A stretch of 64,000 nucleotides of DNA from contig JAIUNY010000004.1 of assembly GCA_020161505.1 (NCBI GenBank), positions 1-64,000 of the forward strand, written 5' to 3'. This DNA is from Armatimonadota bacterium. Lineage in GTDB: Bacteria > Armatimonadota > Fimbriimonadia > Fimbriimonadales > Fimbriimonadaceae. A model generated the notes under the pieces. The model did not search any database, had not been told where the DNA came from, and worked only from the letters and a program-made list of their open reading frames with translations. The translations under genes and the position numbers were made by a program. Shown here piece after piece: positions 23,370 to 33,234 of this stretch (position 1 is its first letter; every line of letters begins with the position of its first letter).

Positions 23370-26300
23370 ATGCTCAAGCTTTTGCGAAAGTGGCTCGACA
23401 CGAGCCATAAAGATGTTGCCAACCTCCTGCCGACCGTTGAGAAAATCAACCTGCTGGAATCGAAGTACGAACCGATGGATGACGATGAGCTGAAAGCTCA
23501 AACCGACATCCTGCGCGGACGACTCGTTGCCGGTTCAACCCTTGAAGAAATCCTTCCCGACACCTTCGCCGTCGTGCGCGAAGCCAGCCGACGAACCCTG
23601 GGGATGCGCCAGTTCGACGTCCAGTTCATTGGGGGCATCGTTCTTCACCAAGGCCGCATTTCGGAGATGCGCACCGGTGAAGGTAAGACCCTCGTCGCCG
23701 TCGCCCCGATGGTGCTGAACGCACTGGGCGGCAAGGGCGCGCACCTTGTTACGGTCAACGACTACCTTGCTCGACGGGACGCCACCTGGATGGGTCCGAT
23801 CTATCACTTCCTCGGTCTCACCGTGGGCATCGTTCAGGGCCAAGCTGCGGATACCGATGAGCTCGGCGGCAGCTACATCTACGAGCCGGGCTACAAGCAC
23901 GACGACCCTCGATACAACAATCTTCGCCCGTGCAGCCGCCGGGAAGCCTATCTGGCTGACCTCACCTACGGCACCAACCACGAATTCGGATTCGACTACC
24001 TCCGCGACAACATGGCTTTCGACCTCAATGGTCTGAGCATGCGCGAACTCAACTACGCCCTGATCGACGAAGTTGACTCGATCCTCATCGACGAAGCTCG
24101 AACGCCCCACATCATCAGCGGCCCGAGCCAGGAAGACGTGAGCGTCTACCGCATGGTCAACGAGATCGTGAAGCACATGAAGATCGAGGAGCACTTCACG
24201 GTCGACAAAAAGAGCCACAGTGCCAGCTTCACCGAAGAAGGCATGGACTACCTGGAAGAAGCCCTCGGAATCGACAACATCGCCACCGAGCCGCGACTGT
24301 TCCACCATGCGGGCGCTGCGATCAAGGCGTATGGTCTCTTCGAGAAGAACGTCCACTACGTGGTGCGCGGCAACGAGGTCGTGATCGTCGACGAAAACAC
24401 CGGACGCATGATGTTCGGTCGCCGCTATAGCGACGGTCTGCACCAAGCGTTGGAAGCAAAAGAAGGCGTTCAGGTTCAGCGCGAGAGCCAAACCGTCGCC
24501 GTCATCACCTTCCAAAACCTCTTCCGCATGTACGACAAGCTCGCTGGAATGACCGGTACGGCGAAGACGGAAGAAGACGAGTTCCGCAAGATTTATGGTC
24601 TTGATGTTGTGGCGATTCCCACGCACCGAGACATGATCCGAAAGGATCTTGAGGACATCGTTTTCAAAACGATGGACGCCAAGTTCCGAGGCGTCGCCCG
24701 AGAAATCCTGCGCCTTTACGTGAAGCAACAACCCACTCTGGTGGGGACACGATCCATCGAGATGACCGAAGTCGTCTCCAGTCGTCTCACGGGCGAGAAC
24801 CTCCAGAAGCTGATTCTGACGGACTACATCCTGGACAAGGTGACCAACGAGAAGAGCCTCAAGTCGCTGGAAAAGGAATCGGAGCCTCTGTTCAAAACGC
24901 CTTTGAATCAGCTCGAAATGAAGCTGATCAAGACGGTCATGCAGCAAGGTTCGTTGGCAACTGATCCGATGGGCGATGAACTCATGACGTGGTTCCTCAG
25001 CAAGCATTCGCTCGCCGGAGAAGAGGCGCGCACTCGGCTCAAAGAAGCTCTCGCCCATGGCGTGGAGCACAACATCCTCAACGCCAAGTTCCACGAGCAA
25101 GAAGCTCTCATCATCAGTGAAGCCGGTCGCAAGGGTGCAGTCACGATTGCCACGAACATGGCCGGTCGGGGCGTTGATATCCTCCTCGGCGGACGGGTTC
25201 ACGACGATGAAGTAAGCCGCGCCCGCGAGCGCGAGGAGGTCGAAGGCGGCCTCATCACGGAATACGATGACACCTTCCTCAGCTATCGTCGGGGTGGTGT
25301 CGAGCGTGCGGCACCTCCGCTCCCGCTCAACGATACTGAGCGTCGCGAAGCCTCCGAAGAAGTGCGCAAGCTCGGCGGCTTATTCATTCTCGGCACCGAA
25401 CGCCACGAAAGCCGACGCATCGACAACCAGCTCCGAGGCCGTGCCGGTCGCCAAGGCGACCCAGGCGAAAGCCGATTCTTTGTTTCGCTGGAAGACGAGC
25501 TCTGGCGCATCTTCAACAAAAACATGATGGACAACCCGGTTCTCAAAGCCTGGCCCGACATGGAAGAAGTGCGCGCCAAGTTCATCAGCGGCATGATCCT
25601 GAAAACCCAGGAGCGCATCGAGAACCACTACTTCGAGGCTCGAAAGCACATCCTGGAGTACGACGACGTCCTCAACGCCCAGCGCGAGACGATCTACGCC
25701 CAGCGACGGGGAATCTTGCTCGGCGAAGATTGCCGCGCCGAGATCAAGCAAGGCATCGGCAGCTTCATCGCGGAAACGGTGGAGAACGGATTCTTCTTCG
25801 ACCCCGACACCGGCGAGCGCGGCTACGACCACACCAAGGTCTATGAGCGGGTCAACGAGATGATGCCTCTGGTGGACCACCTCACCCCGTCCGAGTTCGC
25901 CACCCTGACTCCTGGTCAGGAGATGGTGGACACCCTGAGCGAGATCGCGGCCGAGGAATACGACGCCAAGCTTTCCCGCTATGGGGAGGAGGTCTTCAAG
26001 GAGCTTGAGCGCCAAGTCATGCTCCGCGCTGTCAACGATGCGTGGATGGAGCACCTCCAGATGATCGACTACATCCGCGAGGGTATCGGACTGCGCGGCT
26101 ACGGTCAAACAGACCCGCTGGTGGCTTACAAGAAGGAGACCTTCGATCTCTTCCAACACACCAAGAAGCAGATCCGCGACCAAGCCGTGCGCATGGTCTT
26201 TGCTGCGCAGCTTCGGGTTGAAGAGCCCGCGATAGAAGCGGCACCGACGCCGGAGAATCCGCTGACGATCACGCCGGAAGCTCCGATGGCGATGATGGCG

Positions 26301-26447
26301 ATGGACACAGAGGTTCAACCCAAGGAAATTGATGTTGATTCCATCGATTGGAGCCGGGTCGGTCGCAACTTGCCCTGCCCGTGTGGGAGCGGTCAGAAGT
26401 TCAAGTCATGCCACTATCCGCTCCTGCGGCAAATGGGCAAGATCTGA
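23370..26447 (+). CDS. secA: Preprotein translocase ATPase SecA
   Basis: 1025 residues from ATG 23370 (MLKLLRKWLDTSHKD); the frame is open further upstream but the family starts here. Walker A MRTGEGKTLVAVAPM, DEAD-like LIDEVDSILIDEART, the preprotein cross-linking domain, NBD2 with MAGRGVDILLGG and GLFILGTERHESRRIDNQLR, the helical scaffold VLEYDDVLNAQRE, and a C-terminal zinc motif CPCGSGQKFKSCH. It drives Sec-dependent export, binding SecYEG, preproteins and (via the zinc tail) SecB or ribosomes. No SD precedes the ATG (ACCAACCGACACAACC), unusual for such a highly expressed gene, so translation may depend on the leader ORF upstream. Ends before a strong terminator. Confidence 0.97.
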   Translation: MLKLLRKWLDTSHKDVANLLPTVEKINLLESKYEPMDDDELKAQTDILRGRLVAGSTLEEILPDTFAVVREASRRTLGMRQFDVQFIGGIVLHQGRISEMRTGEGKTLVAVAPMVLNALGGKGAHLVTVNDYLARRDATWMGPIYHFLGLTVGIVQGQAADTDELGGSYIYEPGYKHDDPRYNNLRPCSRREAYLADLTYGTNHEFGFDYLRDNMAFDLNGLSMRELNYALIDEVDSILIDEARTPHIISGPSQEDVSVYRMVNEIVKHMKIEEHFTVDKKSHSASFTEEGMDYLEEALGIDNIATEPRLFHHAGAAIKAYGLFEKNVHYVVRGNEVVIVDENTGRMMFGRRYSDGLHQALEAKEGVQVQRESQTVAVITFQNLFRMYDKLAGMTGTAKTEEDEFRKIYGLDVVAIPTHRDMIRKDLEDIVFKTMDAKFRGVAREILRLYVKQQPTLVGTRSIEMTEVVSSRLTGENLQKLILTDYILDKVTNEKSLKSLEKESEPLFKTPLNQLEMKLIKTVMQQGSLATDPMGDELMTWFLSKHSLAGEEARTRLKEALAHGVEHNILNAKFHEQEALIISEAGRKGAVTIATNMAGRGVDILLGGRVHDDEVSRAREREEVEGGLITEYDDTFLSYRRGGVERAAPPLPLNDTERREASEEVRKLGGLFILGTERHESRRIDNQLRGRAGRQGDPGESRFFVSLEDELWRIFNKNMMDNPVLKAWPDMEEVRAKFISGMILKTQERIENHYFEARKHILEYDDVLNAQRETIYAQRRGILLGEDCRAEIKQGIGSFIAETVENGFFFDPDTGERGYDHTKVYERVNEMMPLVDHLTPSEFATLTPGQEMVDTLSEIAAEEYDAKLSRYGEEVFKELERQVMLRAVNDAWMEHLQMIDYIREGIGLRGYGQTDPLVAYKKETFDLFQHTKKQIRDQAVRMVFAAQLRVEEPAIEAAPTPENPLTITPEAPMAMMAMDTEVQPKEIDVDSIDWSRVGRNLPCPCGSGQKFKSCHYPLLRQMGKI

Positions 26448-26482
26448 AGGGTAGGAAACAGACTGAGTGTCTCTTTTGCGCT

Positions 26483-26516
26483 ACCGAGTGCTTAAGGGGC
26501 GCTCGGTCTGTTTTTA
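26483..26516 (+). terminator. Rho-independent terminator of secA
   Basis: ACCGAGTGC (26483-26491) pairs with GCGCTCGGT (26499-26507) with one mismatch over a TTAAGGG loop; CTGTTTTTAT follows. An outer pairing AAACAGACTGAG (26456-26467) with CTCGGTCTGTTT (26502-26513) is an alternative structure. Confidence 0.85.
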
Positions 26517-26548
26517 TCTGCCTAAGGTTTTGCCTGAGCGAGGATGCG

Positions 26549-27865
26549 TTAGTAAGGCAAACCACCCTGCTGATACGCCCGCATCAGCAGGAAGTTATCC
26601 GGCACCGGTTCTGTCCGAGGGGACTTGAGGATTCGGTTGGTGATGTCCACGACGCTCGGTTCCCCGGTCAGGGGATCTCGGAGCTCGCGGCCGGTGACGC
26701 GAGCGTAGCTCTCGCGGACTTCGGCTTCGGTCACCTTCGCCCCGGGAGGAGTGAGGAGTGAGACAATCGCCGCTTGAAGAGAAGCATCCGTTAAAAAGGC
26801 CGATTCGACGGACGGAACCATCGCCGCCACCACATCCCAGGCGATGGCGACCCCTCCAGCATTGGCGTGCTGGCGCATCGCATCGCGGATTCGGTCGGCT
26901 TTCCAATGTTCCGGAGCAACTTCAAAAGGATCCATGCTCCACGCGGACTGCAACGAACTCCGCATCGCCATCACCTGAGTTTCCAAATCCATCCAGCCGC
27001 CCGATCCGACCTGAGCGAGTTGTTCGGCCCAGTCGCGGGTGAGTTCGAGAGTCGCTTCGGAGCTGTAAAACTCTTTCACCTCGGCACGGTGCTCCAGCAG
27101 CTTGTCCTTCATCACGTCGATTTCCCCGCCGCGCGACACGATGGTCAGAATGTGATCCTCTGCATCCTCCCCCACCCGAGCCGTGGCCACCAGGCGTTCC
27201 ACCCCGATCGAGCCGAACTCCGATTGGACGGCGGGCGTGATTTCCCTCCGGTAGGAGATGGACGCAACCACTTTGGCCAATTCTTCGCGCTGAGCCGGGG
27301 TGACTCCCGGTTCTCGAGAGAGTTGAACCGCCTGCTCCGCCGCCAGAAGCACACCAGGCGCAGAATCCATCCTTTGCAACCCGATCCCCGTGGTCACCGA
27401 TTTCCCGGCAACTTCCAAGCATTCCTTCGCGGCTGCGACCGCCTCGGGAATCTTCCCTTCGAGAGCCAAGAGGCGCGAGCGCAGGACAAGCGCGCTGACG
27501 CCCTGCTGATAGAACATGCTCGCCGATGCCGGATCGTCGCCTGCCTTTGGTTCTGCGGCCAACACCGCTTTGCGATACTCTTCGAGCTGCTGAAGCATCA
27601 CCGCGCGATCTTTGCTCCCTGCGGGCAGAGACCATTGCTGTCGCTGCGAAAACGGATCGGCCAAGGCATCGGACCACAGGCCATCCATCGGCAAGTCAGC
27701 CGCCACGAATCGCCAGGCATCCCAGGGGACTTCGCTGGCCGGTTTCGCTCCGATCTCGCCCAGTTTCGATCGCACCTCGGTTTCGGTCGAGACTTCTTTC
27801 GCCTGCGGCGCACATCCTGCCAGACCCACCGCCAGAAGCACCGCGAAAGCCGACCCAAACTTCAT
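26549..27865 (-). CDS. Lipoprotein of unknown function
   Basis: About 438 residues from ATG 27865 (MKFGSAFAVLLAVGLAGC); ATG 27877 is four codons earlier. A lipobox GLAGC gives Cys at about residue 18, so the mature protein should be diacyl/triacyl-anchored. The body is helical and acidic with Ala/Glu-rich stretches (LRSRLLALEGKIPEAVAAAK, AEQAVQLSREPGVTPAQREE) resembling TPR-like repeats. The C-terminal end has RDPLTGEPSVVDITNRILK, perhaps a small exposed domain. No family recognised. Divergent from uvrC with a 44-bp gap. Confidence 0.75.
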   Translation of the reverse strand: MKFGSAFAVLLAVGLAGCAPQAKEVSTETEVRSKLGEIGAKPASEVPWDAWRFVAADLPMDGLWSDALADPFSQRQQWSLPAGSKDRAVMLQQLEEYRKAVLAAEPKAGDDPASASMFYQQGVSALVLRSRLLALEGKIPEAVAAAKECLEVAGKSVTTGIGLQRMDSAPGVLLAAEQAVQLSREPGVTPAQREELAKVVASISYRREITPAVQSEFGSIGVERLVATARVGEDAEDHILTIVSRGGEIDVMKDKLLEHRAEVKEFYSSEATLELTRDWAEQLAQVGSGGWMDLETQVMAMRSSLQSAWSMDPFEVAPEHWKADRIRDAMRQHANAGGVAIAWDVVAAMVPSVESAFLTDASLQAAIVSLLTPPGAKVTEAEVRESYARVTGRELRDPLTGEPSVVDITNRILKSPRTEPVPDNFLLMRAYQQGGLPY

Positions 27866-27909
27866 GCCATCGAGCATACTCAGGAAACGTAGACAAGAGT
27901 TGATCCTGC

Positions 27910-29811
27910 ATGAGAAGTGCCCCGACGAATCCCCACGTTCAAGAGCGACTGAAGCAGCTTCCCAAGAACCCGGGATGCTACATCTACCGCGATGAAAACG
28001 GGTCGATCCTCTACATCGGCAAAGCTGTTGACCTGAGAAGCCGGGTGAGGAGCTATTTCCGGGCCAGCACCAACCACTCCACCCGCATCGCCCGGATGGT
28101 GCACCGCATCCGCGAGATTGAATGGATGGTGGTGGAGTCAGAACTGGAGGCTCTGGTGCTCGAATGCAATCTCATCAAAGAGCATCGCCCGCCCTACAAC
28201 GTCCGGCTTCGCGATGACAAGAGCTATCCCTACATTGCCGTGACCAAGGAGGCGTTCCCCCGCGTGATCTTCACCCGGAATCCCCGGCGCGGATTCGGCC
28301 GGAGCTTCGGGCCATACACCAGCGCGTGGCAGGTTCGGCAGACTCTCCAGGTCCTCCACAAGGTGTTTCCCTTGATCCCATGTGGCAAAAGCTGGAGCGG
28401 GAAGGCCGAGCAACGCCCCTGTCTTTACTATCACATGGGCCAGTGCATGGCTCCGTGCGCGGGGATGAGTGATCGGGCGGAATACGGCGAGGTTCTGGTG
28501 CAAGTCACTCGGTTCCTGGAGGGCAAAGAGGATGGGGTGATCCAGGATCTGGAGGCTCAGATGCACCAAGCCGCCGAGGATCTGGAGTTCGAAAAGGCCG
28601 CGACTCTGCGCGACCGCGTCGCCGCCCTTCAAAGCGTTCAGGAACGTCAGAAGGTGATGAGCGACGATGGTCAAGACCGGGACGTCATCGCCGTGGTGCA
28701 AGACGAGCGGGGCGCGGCCGTTCAGATGCTCTACATCCGCCAAGGCCGCCTGATTGGGCAGCAGTATTACACGCTCGATGGCAGTAAGGAAGCCTCTCCC
28801 ACCGAAGCCGTGCAGGAGTTTGTGAAGCAGTACTATGCCGACGCTCCGGAAATCCCACGCGAGGTGTTGCTCCCCGTCGAAATTGAAGAACGCGCGATTG
28901 TGCAGCAGTGGCTCCGTCAGCGACGCGGTTCAGCGGTGACGGTGGAGGTGCCCCAGGGCGGGGAAGGGCTGCGCCTGATCGACATGGCAGCGACCAACGC
29001 CGAACTCGCTCTCCGCACGATGGCTCTGGAACTCGAGCAGCAGGAGCAATGGGGCGAACAAGCGATTCAACAACTCACGGAGGCTCTCGACCTGCCCACC
29101 CCCGCCATCCGGATTGAGGGGTACGACATTTCGAACATCCAGGGCAAGATGCCCGTCGGCTCGATGGTCGTCACCGACAACGGAGCCCCGGCGAAGGATC
29201 TCTACCGCCGATTCAAGATCAAGTGGAACCCGGAGTCTCCGAACGACTTCGCGATGATGAACGAGGTGCTGATGCGCCGCCTTCGCAAGTTTCTGGATGG
29301 CGATGAGAAGTTCTCCCCCTTGCCGGATCTGATTGTGATCGACGGTGGCAAAGGCCAACTTCATGCTGCGCTGAAGGCCCGCGATCTGCTCGGGCTCACG
29401 GTGCCGATGGTGGGTCTGGCAAAGAAGCAGGAAATCCTCTTTGTCCCGGTGGTTGATGCTCTGGGGGGTCGGAATCTGGAGGATCTCTCGGCGATTGAGC
29501 GGGAGTATTCGTACCGCGAGGTGGTGTTGCCCCTCACCTCGCCGGGGCTGATGCTCGTGCGCAAGCTCCGCGACGAAGCCCACCGATTCGCCCTCACCTA
29601 TCACCGCAAGCTGCGGGATAAACGGATGTCGGGCTCGGTGCTCGACGAGGTTCCGGGGATTGGGCCGAAACGTCGCCGGATGCTCCTGCGGACATTCGGA
29701 TCTTTGGAGGCCATCCGCCGGGCATCGGTCGAGGAAATCGCCGCCGTGCCGACCCTGACTATGCGTCAAGCCGAGACGATCAAGGAATACATGAAGTCGG
29801 ACGGGGTGTGA
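27910..29811 (+). CDS. uvrC: UvrABC excision nuclease subunit C
   Basis: 633 residues, standard length. N-terminal GIY-YIG nuclease (GCYIYRDENGSILYIGKAVD, then LRSRVRSYF; catalytic Tyr/Arg) makes the 3' incision; the UvrB-binding UVR helix pair (DLEAQMHQAAEDLEFEKAAT, LRDRVAAL) follows; the RNase H-like endonuclease with IEGYDISNIQG and LIVIDGGKGQLHAA makes the 5' incision; two helix-hairpin-helix motifs (VLDEVPGIGPKRRRMLLRTF, AAVPTLTMRQAETI) end the protein. It cuts DNA around bulky lesions with UvrA/UvrB. ileS begins 88 bp downstream and may share the transcript. Confidence 0.96.
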   Translation: MRSAPTNPHVQERLKQLPKNPGCYIYRDENGSILYIGKAVDLRSRVRSYFRASTNHSTRIARMVHRIREIEWMVVESELEALVLECNLIKEHRPPYNVRLRDDKSYPYIAVTKEAFPRVIFTRNPRRGFGRSFGPYTSAWQVRQTLQVLHKVFPLIPCGKSWSGKAEQRPCLYYHMGQCMAPCAGMSDRAEYGEVLVQVTRFLEGKEDGVIQDLEAQMHQAAEDLEFEKAATLRDRVAALQSVQERQKVMSDDGQDRDVIAVVQDERGAAVQMLYIRQGRLIGQQYYTLDGSKEASPTEAVQEFVKQYYADAPEIPREVLLPVEIEERAIVQQWLRQRRGSAVTVEVPQGGEGLRLIDMAATNAELALRTMALELEQQEQWGEQAIQQLTEALDLPTPAIRIEGYDISNIQGKMPVGSMVVTDNGAPAKDLYRRFKIKWNPESPNDFAMMNEVLMRRLRKFLDGDEKFSPLPDLIVIDGGKGQLHAALKARDLLGLTVPMVGLAKKQEILFVPVVDALGGRNLEDLSAIEREYSYREVVLPLTSPGLMLVRKLRDEAHRFALTYHRKLRDKRMSGSVLDEVPGIGPKRRRMLLRTFGSLEAIRRASVEEIAAVPTLTMRQAETIKEYMKSDGV

Positions 29812-29874
29812 TGAGGAATCAACCAGTCGCGGCACCCTCGAGACTGGCGACGCTAACAAAGGGACCCCGGCGAC

Positions 29875-29893
29875 CCTCCGGTACACTCGGAGG
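29875..29893 (+). promoter_or_regulatory. Hairpin sequestering the ileS ribosome-binding site
   Basis: CCTCCG (29875-29880) pairs perfectly with CGGAGG (29888-29893) across a 7-nt loop. CGGAGG is the SD of ileS, six bases before its ATG at 29900, so the stem would hide it. The leader between uvrC and ileS is only 88 nt and has no T-box bulge, so this would be a simple RNA switch or translational throttle, if functional. Confidence 0.4.
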
Positions 29894-29899
29894 CCTCTC

Positions 29900-32680
29900 A
29901 TGAACCTCAAAGATACGCTCAACCTGCCTGACGCAGAGTTCTCCATCCCCATGAAGGCGAACCTGACCCAGCAAGAGCCGACGATTCAGGCTCTTTGGAA
30001 TGAGATTGGGATTTATGAGAGAATCCAAGAAGCCCGCAAGGACGCCCCCGTTTACCTCCTCCACGATGGGCCGCCGTACACCAACGGGCCGATCCACATC
30101 GGAACTGCGCTGAACAAGATCCTCAAGGATTTTGTCGTCAAGAGCCGCACCATGATGGGTTTCCGATGCCCCTACGTGCCGGGCTACGACAACCACGGAC
30201 TCCCCATCGAACAGGCCGTGCTGAAAAAGCTCCACGAGCAAAAGATCGATCCGGACATCCTCACTCTGCGCAAAGCCTGCCGCGAACATGCCCAGCACTT
30301 CATCGGCGTGCAGAACAACCAGTTCCGCCGACTCGGCGTCTTCGGCATGTGGGATAAGCCCTACACCAGCATGAACTACCGCTTCGAAGCGGAAATCATC
30401 CGGGTGTTCAAGCGACTCATCGAAGGCGGCTATGTCTACCGAGGCCTGCGCCCCGTGCTCTGGTCACCGACCAGCCGCACTGCCCTCGCCGATACGGAAA
30501 TCATTTACAAAGAAGGCTACACCAGTACCTCGATCTATGTGGCCTTCCCGCTGAAGGAAGACAAAAGCGGCACGTTCGCAGGGCTGAGCAACGTCAGCTG
30601 TGTCATCTGGACGACGACGCCCTGGACGATCCCCGCGAACCTCGCCGTTGCCTTCCACCCGCATCTCACCTATGTGGTGGCTCAGGTCGGAGACCAGCAC
30701 TTCATCGTGCTCGAAGATCTCCTCGCCCACACCGCTGAGAAGGCAGGCTGGAGCAGCTACGAAGTCGTCAAAACCTTCCAAGGCCGCGAGGTCGAGTACG
30801 ACGTCTTCGCTCATCCCGTGTTCGGCCGAGATTCCCTCGCCGTTCTGGCGGACTACGTCACGACCGAAGACGGAACCGGAATCGTCCACACGGCGCCTGG
30901 TCACGGACGGGAAGACTTCATCACTGGTCAGAAGTATCACCTCGATGTCCTCTGCCCCGTCGATGAAAAAGGCGTCCTCACCGAAGAAGCGGGCGAGTTC
31001 GCCGGAACCTACTTCAAAAAGTGCGACGAAGTCGTGGTCAATCGGCTCAGAGAACTCGGCGCGCTCCTCCATAGCGAGCCGTTCACTCACAGCTATCCTC
31101 ACGCCGAGCGCGATGAGCAGCCCGTCATCTTCCGCGCCACCGAGCAGTGGTTCGTCCACATGGACGCCCCATTCCACCTTGACCCCAGCATCACTCTGCG
31201 CCAAAAGATGCTCCAGGAGATCGAAAAGGTCACTTGGCATCCCGAGGGATCGATCAGCCGCATCCGCGCGATGATCGAAAACCGCCCCGACTGGTGCGTT
31301 TCGCGTCAGCGACCCTGGGGCGTGGGAATCCCCATTGTTTACGGTGCGGAGAGCGGCGAACCAGTGCTCGACCCGGTGGCGATCGAATCGATTGCGAACT
31401 ATGTTTCCGAGCATGGCTCGGACGCATGGTATGACGCCGATGCAACCACCATGCTCCCCGCAGGCTATGCGCATCCAACCACGGGCGAAACGAGCTTCCG
31501 CAAGGAGGTCGATGTCTTCGATGTCTGGTTCGACAGTGGCTCGACTCACCTCGCCGTGCTGGAAGGCAATGTGGAGCCAAGTTGGAAGGAAGATCTTCCC
31601 GCTGATCTCTATCTGGAAGGCAGCGATCAGCACCGGGGATGGTTCAATGTATCCCTGATTCTCGGGACAGCTTGCCGAGGGCACGCTCCCTACAAGAGCG
31701 TCCTCACCCACGGATTCCTCGTTCTCAGCAGCGGCGAAAAGATGTCCAAGCGCAAGGGCAACACCATTGACCCGGTGGAAGCCAGCGACCGTATCGGCGC
31801 GGAGATCATCCGCTACTGGGCGGCGAGCGTGAACTACGTTCACGATGCCCCGGTCGGGGAAGACCTCTTCCAGGCTGCCGGCGAGAGCTACCGGACCGTG
31901 CGCAACACGCTCCGATTCCTCCTGAGCAATCTCAGCGACTACGATCCTGCGGATCAGGGCTCGCCGAGCAAAATCGACCGCTGGATCGTGCAAGCCGCCG
32001 ATCAGTTGGTCGAAAAGGTGCGCAAAGCTTACGAGGAGTTCGACTTCAAGGAAGCGATGAGCCTGACGCACAACTTCTGCGTCAACGAACTCAGCCGGTT
32101 CTATCTAGATGCGATCAAGGACGTGATGTACGCCGATGCCAAGGCCTCGCCGCGCCGACGCGCCGCGCAACATGCCTGCCACGTTGTGCTCGATCGACTC
32201 GTCGGCCTCTGCGCGCCGATCCTCGTCCACACCGCCGAAGAAACGTATCAGCGTATCCCCCACATCCACACTCTGCCGAGCGTCCACATGGAGACCTTCC
32301 GGGCTCCCATTTCGACGTACGATGCCGCGCTGAACCAAGAGATCACCGAACTCCTGGCGATCCGCACCAAGGTCTTCGCGGAGTTCGAGCTCCAAAAGGC
32401 GAATCTTGGCGTCAAGAATACGCAGGAAATTGAGGCGGATCTCGTGCTTCTGGCGCATGAAGCCAAGGTGCTTCAAGGCTTCGGCGATGATCTCGCGAAT
32501 CTCTTCAAGATGGCGGATGTCCGGGTGAAGAGTGGCGATGGTTTCTCCGTCGGATTCAAGGCGAGCAGCTACCTCGAATGTTCGCGTAGCCGACTCCGCC
32601 GCGCGGATGTCGAAATCGTGGAGATCGACGGCGAACAAATCCCGCTCAGCAAGCGCGACCGCGAGGTTCTCGGCGTCTGA
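29900..32680 (+). CDS. ileS: Isoleucyl-tRNA synthetase
   Basis: 926 residues, bacterial-type class Ia. Signature 1 (HIGH) in PYTNGPIHIGTALNKILKD, editing CP1 domain with VIWTTTPWTIPANLAVAF and GIVHTAPGHGREDF, signature 2 GEKMSKRKGNTIDP, and an anticodon-binding domain (LSRFYLDAIKDVMYAD). It charges tRNA-Ile with Ile and edits Val. The C-terminus lacks the four-Cys zinc module of many bacterial enzymes, so it looks like the shorter type. Its TGA overlaps the lspA ATG (32678-32682), implying translational coupling. SD GGAGG lies inside the hairpin at 29875-29893. Confidence 0.96.
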   Translation: MNLKDTLNLPDAEFSIPMKANLTQQEPTIQALWNEIGIYERIQEARKDAPVYLLHDGPPYTNGPIHIGTALNKILKDFVVKSRTMMGFRCPYVPGYDNHGLPIEQAVLKKLHEQKIDPDILTLRKACREHAQHFIGVQNNQFRRLGVFGMWDKPYTSMNYRFEAEIIRVFKRLIEGGYVYRGLRPVLWSPTSRTALADTEIIYKEGYTSTSIYVAFPLKEDKSGTFAGLSNVSCVIWTTTPWTIPANLAVAFHPHLTYVVAQVGDQHFIVLEDLLAHTAEKAGWSSYEVVKTFQGREVEYDVFAHPVFGRDSLAVLADYVTTEDGTGIVHTAPGHGREDFITGQKYHLDVLCPVDEKGVLTEEAGEFAGTYFKKCDEVVVNRLRELGALLHSEPFTHSYPHAERDEQPVIFRATEQWFVHMDAPFHLDPSITLRQKMLQEIEKVTWHPEGSISRIRAMIENRPDWCVSRQRPWGVGIPIVYGAESGEPVLDPVAIESIANYVSEHGSDAWYDADATTMLPAGYAHPTTGETSFRKEVDVFDVWFDSGSTHLAVLEGNVEPSWKEDLPADLYLEGSDQHRGWFNVSLILGTACRGHAPYKSVLTHGFLVLSSGEKMSKRKGNTIDPVEASDRIGAEIIRYWAASVNYVHDAPVGEDLFQAAGESYRTVRNTLRFLLSNLSDYDPADQGSPSKIDRWIVQAADQLVEKVRKAYEEFDFKEAMSLTHNFCVNELSRFYLDAIKDVMYADAKASPRRRAAQHACHVVLDRLVGLCAPILVHTAEETYQRIPHIHTLPSVHMETFRAPISTYDAALNQEITELLAIRTKVFAEFELQKANLGVKNTQEIEADLVLLAHEAKVLQGFGDDLANLFKMADVRVKSGDGFSVGFKASSYLECSRSRLRRADVEIVEIDGEQIPLSKRDREVLGV

Positions 32681-33216
32681 TGCATCGGTCGTTCCGGGTG
32701 TTCCTGTTCACGGTCTTCCTCCTGGTGGGGGCGGATCAGTGGCTCAAAGCGTTCAGCCGGAATGCGGCCGAGTGGACAGAGGGGCGTGTTTTCATGCCCC
32801 TCTGGCCTGGAGTTTTTGAGCTCAAACTGGTCTACAACGAAGGCGTCGCTTTTGGCCTTGCCCAGGGCGCGGGGATCTTCCTGACCCCGATCGCGTTCGG
32901 CATGATCGGCTACACCGCTTGGCATTCGTGGAAGAAGCCGGAGGAGACGAAGCTGATCCGCGTGCTCCTTGCGCTCCTGTGCGCCGGGGCGCTGGGCAAC
33001 CTCATCGACCGACTCTGGATGGGCAAGGTCACAGACATGTTCTGGTTCCGGCTCATCAACTTCCATGTCTTCAACATTGCGGATGTCTGCATCACTTTCG
33101 CGGCGATTCTTATCCTCTGGCTTGCCCTGCAAGATGCCTTCAAACCGAGAGCGGCGGTCACCGAGCCCGCCATGAGTCCCGAAGAGTCTGAAACCCCCAA
33201 GCCTTCCGCTGAGTAA
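32680..33216 (+). CDS. lspA: Lipoprotein signal peptidase (signal peptidase II)
   Basis: 178 residues; four membrane helices. Conserved LspA blocks: VYNEGVAFGLAQG (NxGxAFG), GALGNLIDRLWMGKVTDMF (catalytic Asp in NLIDR) and NFHVFNIADVCITFAA (second catalytic Asp in NIAD). It cleaves the signal peptide of diacylglyceryl-prolipoproteins at the inner membrane, and substrates in this window would include the lipoproteins at 26549 and 45036. ATG overlaps the ileS stop; the ileS-lspA pairing is conserved in many bacteria. The C-terminus is extended by an Ala/Pro/Glu-rich tail of about 25 residues. Confidence 0.95.
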   Translation: MHRSFRVFLFTVFLLVGADQWLKAFSRNAAEWTEGRVFMPLWPGVFELKLVYNEGVAFGLAQGAGIFLTPIAFGMIGYTAWHSWKKPEETKLIRVLLALLCAGALGNLIDRLWMGKVTDMFWFRLINFHVFNIADVCITFAAILILWLALQDAFKPRAAVTEPAMSPEESETPKPSAE

Positions 33217-33234
33217 CCCCGATCAGAACAAGAA

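Noticed and set aside
29812-29899. T-box riboswitch before ileS
   Set aside because: The region has AACAAAGGGACCCC, superficially like the T-box stretch, but lacks the UGG needed to pair with tRNA CCA, and the leader is too short.
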